9,052 bases of DNA from positions 1 to 9,052 of the forward strand of contig VGKM01000041.1 in the NCBI GenBank assembly GCA_016867005.1, in the 5' to 3' direction. Within the stretch, counting starts at the first letter, position 1; each line of letters starts with the position of its first letter. A model generated the notes under the pieces. That model was not told the DNA's origin and ran no database searches. It saw only the letters and a program-made list of their open reading frames with translations. A program made the translations under genes and the position numbers. Of this stretch, positions 6,049 through 9,052 are shown in pieces. The stretch is from Candidatus Omnitrophota bacterium (lineage in GTDB: Bacteria; Omnitrophota; Gorgyraeia; Gygaellales; Profunditerraquicolaceae).

Positions 6049-7024
6049 ATATTTTTACAAAAAATCTAATCCCCTTAAGGACCAAAAAACTGATTATGCC
6101 GGATATAAAAGGCGTTGCCAGCCAGCATAAAACAATATCCCTCATGATCCTGAAATTTAAAACACGTGTACCCCTGACTAACCCGACTCCGCAAATAGCA
6201 CCCACTATAGAATGGCTCGTAGAAACCGGTATCCCAAAAACAGTATAGATATGAACATTGACTGAACTTGCTAATTGGGCGGCAAGCGCCATAATCGGCA
6301 TAAGCTGCGTTATTTCCGTTCCCACGGTCTCAATGACTTTATACCCCCAGGTCATGATCCCCAGGACTATGGCTAGCCCCCCGAAGATAACGCTCATCTC
6401 AGGAGTAAGCACCCCAACTCCGGAAATTACGCCTGTTGCATTAGCAACGTCATTAGCGCCCCAGGTATAAGCTACATAACAACCGCTTATAATTATAAGT
6501 ATTGTGATTATAAGCTTCAGGTTCCTGCGCGGGATAATCCGGTAAAATAAGTTCTTTAGTATCCTATATATTATATATCCCAGAACCGCTGCTCCGACAG
6601 GCGTAAAAATCCAGCAGAAAAAGATATCTGAAAGGACTTTCCATTTTATAGGAGCGCCTACGCTTAATCCCGCTCCTGCCACAGCGCCCACTATTGAATG
6701 GCTCGTGGAAATAGGCATCTTCCAATATGTGGCAAGCACGACCCAGGCGCATGCAGAAAACATAGCCACTACGGCTAAATAAAGCCCGACAGTCGCATCT
6801 AAATCGTTTATAGGGACAATGCCCTTGCCGATTGTTTTACTGACATGCGCTCCCTGTAAAAATGCACCGAGAAAACCAAAAACTACGATTAAAACAATCG
6901 CCTGGCGTAAAGTAACTGCACGGGACCCGACAGCAGTGCCTAATGAATTGGCAGCATCATTTGCTCCGATAGACCAACCGATACCTGCTGCCATCAATAA
7001 TATAGCAAGAATCAATAATAACAT
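6047..7024 (-). CDS. pit: Low-affinity inorganic phosphate transporter, PiT family
   Basis: This 325-residue inner-membrane phosphate permease of the PiT family (PF01384) normally moves metal-phosphate or phosphate with protons or sodium. The two family signature repeats are both present: GANDAAN (20-26) near the N-terminus and GANDVAN (189-195) in the second half. Each half also has the P(I/V)STSHSIVG loop (104-113 and 266-275), showing the internal duplication of this fold. About ten hydrophobic segments are visible. The length fits the shorter prokaryotic Pit proteins and the ends are intact. The start at 7024 overlaps the phoB stop by one base (TAATG), with GAGGAA just ahead. The second half is followed closely by the DUF47 gene, the usual pit partner. 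Placement inside the regulator operon rather than behind a Pho box suggests constitutive low-affinity uptake, which is inference. Confidence 0.95.
   Translation of the reverse strand: MLLLILAILLMAAGIGWSIGANDAANSLGTAVGSRAVTLRQAIVLIVVFGFLGAFLQGAHVSKTIGKGIVPINDLDATVGLYLAVVAMFSACAWVVLATYWKMPISTSHSIVGAVAGAGLSVGAPIKWKVLSDIFFCWIFTPVGAAVLGYIIYRILKNLFYRIIPRRNLKLIITILIIISGCYVAYTWGANDVANATGVISGVGVLTPEMSVIFGGLAIVLGIMTWGYKVIETVGTEITQLMPIMALAAQLASSVNVHIYTVFGIPVSTSHSIVGAICGVGLVRGTRVLNFRIMRDIVLCWLATPFISGIISFLVLKGIRFFVKI
6198..6233 (-). repeat. Internal duplication in pit, copy in second half
   Basis: This stretch encodes the second PVSTSHSIVGA loop. It aligns base by base with 6684-6719, which encodes the first (PISTSHSIVGA), with only about seven differences in 36 bases. 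It reflects the inverted-topology halves of PiT proteins and is not a mobile element. Confidence 0.7.
6684..6719 (-). repeat. Internal duplication in pit, copy in first half
   Basis: This is the partner of 6198-6233 and encodes the first PISTSHSIVGA loop. The nucleotide similarity is high because both copies use nearly the same codons. Confidence 0.7.
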
Positions 7025-7710
7025 TATTCCTCAAAACGGTATCCGTAATTCTTTACGGTTATTATACGGCGGGATTCTTTTTTAAGTTTTTTTCTTAATG
7101 TCCTTATATGGACATCTACCGTACGTGTCTGAATTTCCATAGCATGATCAAACCCCCAAATACTGTCTAACAAATAATCTCTTGAAAGGACCCTTCCTTT
7201 GGCTTTAATGAGAGTTCTTAAGAGTTCGAACTCTTTGGCAGTAAGTTCAACCGGCTTATTGTTTACTTTTACGGTGATCTTTGAGAAATCTATTTCTAAA
7301 TCCCCGATCTTAAGGATTTCCGGCAACGCATCTTTTTCCTTGCCCCTGCGCAGCACCGCTTTTACCCTGGCGATTAATTCCCGCGGGCTAAACGGCTTTG
7401 TGATATAATCATCCGCACCTAATTCTAAACCCACTATTTTATCCGCTTCCTGCGTTTTAGCAGTAAGCATAATTATGGGGATTTTTGAGGTCTTGGTTTC
7501 TTTCTTAAGCGTTTTACAAACTTCCAGGCCGTCAATTCCCGGAAGCATCAGGTCCAGAATGATTAAATCCGGGTGTTCTCTTGCTGCTAAATCCAGCGCA
7601 TCTTCTCCGTCATGGCAAGAAACGGCCCTGAAGCCCTCTTTTTTTAGGTTATAATCCAGCATCTTTACTATATCTTTTTCATCGTCAACAATCAGAATTT
7701 TTTGCTTCAT
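7024..7710 (-). CDS. phoB: Phosphate-regulon response regulator PhoB (OmpR/PhoB family)
   Basis: This 228-residue DNA-binding response regulator is predicted to be activated by PhoR and to act at the two Pho-box promoters in this window. The receiver domain spans residues 1 to about 122, with the acidic pair D9-D10, phospho-acceptor D53 (ILDLMLPGIDG), T83 and K105 (TKPFSPREL). The winged-helix domain is about 131-227, with a recognition helix near TRTVDVHIRTLRKKL (196-210) and the usual YGYRFEE end. The frame is open to 7749, but the ATG at 7710 is chosen because MKQKILIVDDE is the normal receiver start and GGGGAGG lies six bases upstream. That ATG overlaps the stop of the QueG-like gene (ATGA), and the gene ends one base into pit. 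phoB is separated from phoR by pit and DUF47. Assignment as PhoB rather than another OmpR-type regulator rests on context. Confidence 0.93.
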   Translation of the reverse strand: MKQKILIVDDEKDIVKMLDYNLKKEGFRAVSCHDGEDALDLAAREHPDLIILDLMLPGIDGLEVCKTLKKETKTSKIPIIMLTAKTQEADKIVGLELGADDYITKPFSPRELIARVKAVLRRGKEKDALPEILKIGDLEIDFSKITVKVNNKPVELTAKEFELLRTLIKAKGRVLSRDYLLDSIWGFDHAMEIQTRTVDVHIRTLRKKLKKESRRIITVKNYGYRFEE

Positions 7711-8381
7711 TTCTTGCCTCCCCAGCAGGCATTCACGCATACACCGCAAATATACTGGTCCACAAGGCGCAGTTTCTGGAATTCTTTTAGTTTCTCAAAA
7801 CACCTGATATGGTCAAAGTCGGCAGGATTTTCCTTGATTGCGCCTGCCGGGCATATTGTAACACAAATCCGGCACCTGCCACAATTTTCTTTTACCGGCT
7901 TATCGGCTTTTAACGGCATATTGGTAAGGACTGTGCTTAACCGGAATTGGCTTCCTAATTCCTTATTTACCAATAGATTATTTCTACCGAGCCAACCCAG
8001 GCCTGCAAGAAGGCCGATTTTCTTATGCGATAGGTGCGCTGTTTGCTTCTGCCAATCAACTATTTGCGACGCAGGGATCGGGATTGCGGTAAATCCTGCT
8101 TTTTGGATAAAATTCCCGGTTCTAAAGGTGAGTTGGTCAAGAACGGCATTTGCTGTTTTGTAGTGATGGAAATACAGGCGGTTAGGCGCGCCTTTTATTT
8201 CTTTGAGTGCCCCTTCCGATAGCCTTACCCCGATACAAACAGCTTTATCAAGTTTAGCGAGGGCTTCTTCTGAAATGCTAAATTCGTTTTTTATCCCGGA
8301 TATATCGGCGACGCCGAATAATTCTGCGCCCAAATTAAGGGTAAATTTCTTCAGGGAAAGGTAATTTTTATTTTTGTCCAT
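7707..8381 (-). CDS. Short QueG-like (COG1600) double [4Fe-4S] protein
   Basis: This 224-residue cytoplasmic iron-sulfur protein is related to epoxyqueuosine reductase QueG. The family core AGLGWLGRNNLLVN is at 126-139. Eight cysteines fit two [4Fe-4S] clusters: C167, C170, C173 and C177 (CxxCxxCxxxCP), then C194, then C212, C215 and C219 (CxxCxxxC). Full QueG is about 350-380 residues with C-terminal HEAT-like repeats; this protein stops right after the last cluster. The D(T/S)xPxxER segment that precedes AGLGW in true QueG, containing the proposed catalytic aspartate, is replaced by AHLSHKKIGLL, so epoxyqueuosine reduction is doubtful. It may be another cobalamin- or flavin-linked reductase of this broad family. 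The start at 8381 overlaps mnmG by 14 bases without a clear ribosome site, and the end overlaps phoB (ATGA). The protein looks intact rather than decayed. Confidence 0.8.
   Translation of the reverse strand: MDKNKNYLSLKKFTLNLGAELFGVADISGIKNEFSISEEALAKLDKAVCIGVRLSEGALKEIKGAPNRLYFHHYKTANAVLDQLTFRTGNFIQKAGFTAIPIPASQIVDWQKQTAHLSHKKIGLLAGLGWLGRNNLLVNKELGSQFRLSTVLTNMPLKADKPVKENCGRCRICVTICPAGAIKENPADFDHIRCFEKLKEFQKLRLVDQYICGVCVNACWGGKK
7717..7723 (-). promoter_or_regulatory. Ribosome binding site fixing the phoB start
   Basis: GGGGAGG lies six bases before the ATG at 7710, inside the last codons of the QueG-like gene (its WGG residues). It supports the shorter PhoB start and implies translational coupling to the upstream gene. 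Confidence 0.85.
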
Positions 8382-9052
8382 TAAGCTTTTTTAAATAAAC
8401 CATTAATATCGAAACTGCTGCGGGAGTGACTCCGGAAATGCGAGATGCCTGGCCAAGATTCATTGGCTTGAATTTATTTAGTTTCTCGCGTATTTCCCGC
8501 GATAGGCCGTTAACTAATGCATAATCCATGCCCTCTGGCAGGCGGATTTTCTCCAGGTTCCTGAACCGTTCTACCTCTTTATACTGCCTTTCGATAAACC
8601 CAGAATATTTTACCTCAATTTCTACCTGCTTTAAAGCGATTTCCGGAATAAGAGGCCCCAGGCCGCTGATTGCTTTAAGATTTTCTAAATCAACCTGAGG
8701 CCTTTTTAAGATTTCTTCCAAAGTAAATGATTTGTTTATGGGAGCGCTTCCCAGGCGCATAAGCCCTTTGTTAATTGTATCAGTAGGTTTTACTCTATAG
8801 CTCCTCAAAGTATTTATGCCTTTTACTATTTCATTTTGTTTTTTTTCTGCCCTCATATAGTCCTTTTTCTTTAATAACCCGCATCCATAGCCGGCTTTTG
8901 CCAAGCGCAGGTCCGCATTGTCTTCTCTGATAACCAACCTGTATTCGACGCGGGAGGTAAACATCCTATACGGCTCAGGCGTGCCTTTAGTGGTTAAATC
9001 ATCGATTAGAACTCCGATATAGCTGCTTGAACGGTCTAAAACAAAGGGCTCT
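8368..9052 (-). CDS. mnmG: tRNA uridine-34 carboxymethylaminomethyl modification enzyme MnmG, C-terminal 227 residues (5' part outside window)
   Basis: MnmG (GidA) is the FAD-dependent partner of MnmE and installs the carboxymethylaminomethyl group on U34 of certain tRNAs. The frame is open across the window edge, so no start is present here. The visible part begins EPFVLDRSSSYIGVLIDDL and continues with the conserved EPYRMFTSRVEYRL and REDNADLRL segments, followed by the helical C-terminal domain that contacts MnmE and tRNA. Its end includes KFKPMNLGQASRISGVTPAAVSIL, which matches the family. The protein is about 620 residues in most bacteria, so roughly the last 37% is seen. An internal ATG at 8964 is not a true start, because the conserved region runs upstream of it. 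The 3' end overlaps the QueG-like gene by 14 bases, making mnmG the upstream member of the operon that leads into phoB. Confidence 0.96.
   Translation of the reverse strand, partial: EPFVLDRSSSYIGVLIDDLTTKGTPEPYRMFTSRVEYRLVIREDNADLRLAKAGYGCGLLKKKDYMRAEKKQNEIVKGINTLRSYRVKPTDTINKGLMRLGSAPINKSFTLEEILKRPQVDLENLKAISGLGPLIPEIALKQVEIEVKYSGFIERQYKEVERFRNLEKIRLPEGMDYALVNGLSREIREKLNKFKPMNLGQASRISGVTPAAVSILMVYLKKLNGQK

Noticed and set aside
6198..6719. Nucleotide repeat in pit as a recombination or mobile element
   Set aside because: It is explained by the two homologous halves of PiT transporters encoding the same STSHSIVG loop.
7711..7749. 13-residue N-terminal extension of PhoB
   Set aside because: Receiver domains normally start at MKQKILIVDDE, and the GGGGAGG site points to the ATG at 7710.
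7702..8163. 153-codon plus-strand frame over the QueG-like gene
   Set aside because: It is antisense to a protein with an intact cysteine pattern, and no motif is visible in its translation.

Overview
The window is a phosphate (Pho) regulon locus from a bacterium. Every gene lies on the minus strand, so transcription runs from high to low coordinates. Two features suggest a diderm (Gram-negative-type) cell: PstS has a cleavable signal peptide with no lipobox cysteine, and one product looks like an outer-membrane beta-barrel ending in phenylalanine. The sequence is moderately AT-rich, with tightly packed lysine- and isoleucine-rich genes and purine-rich ribosome sites. This would fit an uncultured lineage such as Omnitrophota or another PVC/delta-type group, but that placement is inference and weak.

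In transcription order: (1) The 3' part of mnmG (9052-8368) overlaps a short QueG-like double [4Fe-4S] protein (8381-7707). (2) phoB (7710-7024) is joined to that gene by an ATGA overlap. It is followed by the low-affinity phosphate transporter pit (7024-6047), its DUF47/PhoU-like partner (6033-5365) and the sensor kinase phoR (5368-3584). All these joints overlap or are only 13 bp apart, and I see no promoter or terminator between them, so they look like one long operon continuing from mnmG. (3) A Pho-box promoter (about 3526-3580) drives a DUF2490-like barrel gene (3468-2812). (4) A second Pho-box promoter (about 2755-2808) drives pstS-pstC-pstA-pstB, with pstB cut off at the window edge after 25 codons. 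A strong inverted repeat sits between pstC and pstA.

How it works together: the regulator pair and the low-affinity Pit system appear to be made from a housekeeping operon. The high-affinity Pst system and the barrel protein sit behind two promoters with the same layout. Each has TTTAC-type repeats at the same distances (48, 37 and 16 bases, with a 27-base unit that is degenerate in one) upstream of an identical TATACT -10 hexamer. PhoR and PhoB would sense scarcity and switch on the barrel (candidate phosphate-starvation outer-membrane protein) and PstSCAB. The most notable points are the matched Pho promoters, the uncharacterised barrel as a predicted Pho regulon member, phoB and phoR split by pit-DUF47, and the coupling of phoB to tRNA-modification-type genes. 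There is no gene-free stretch longer than 115 bp, and no tRNA, rRNA, CRISPR array or insertion sequence was seen.
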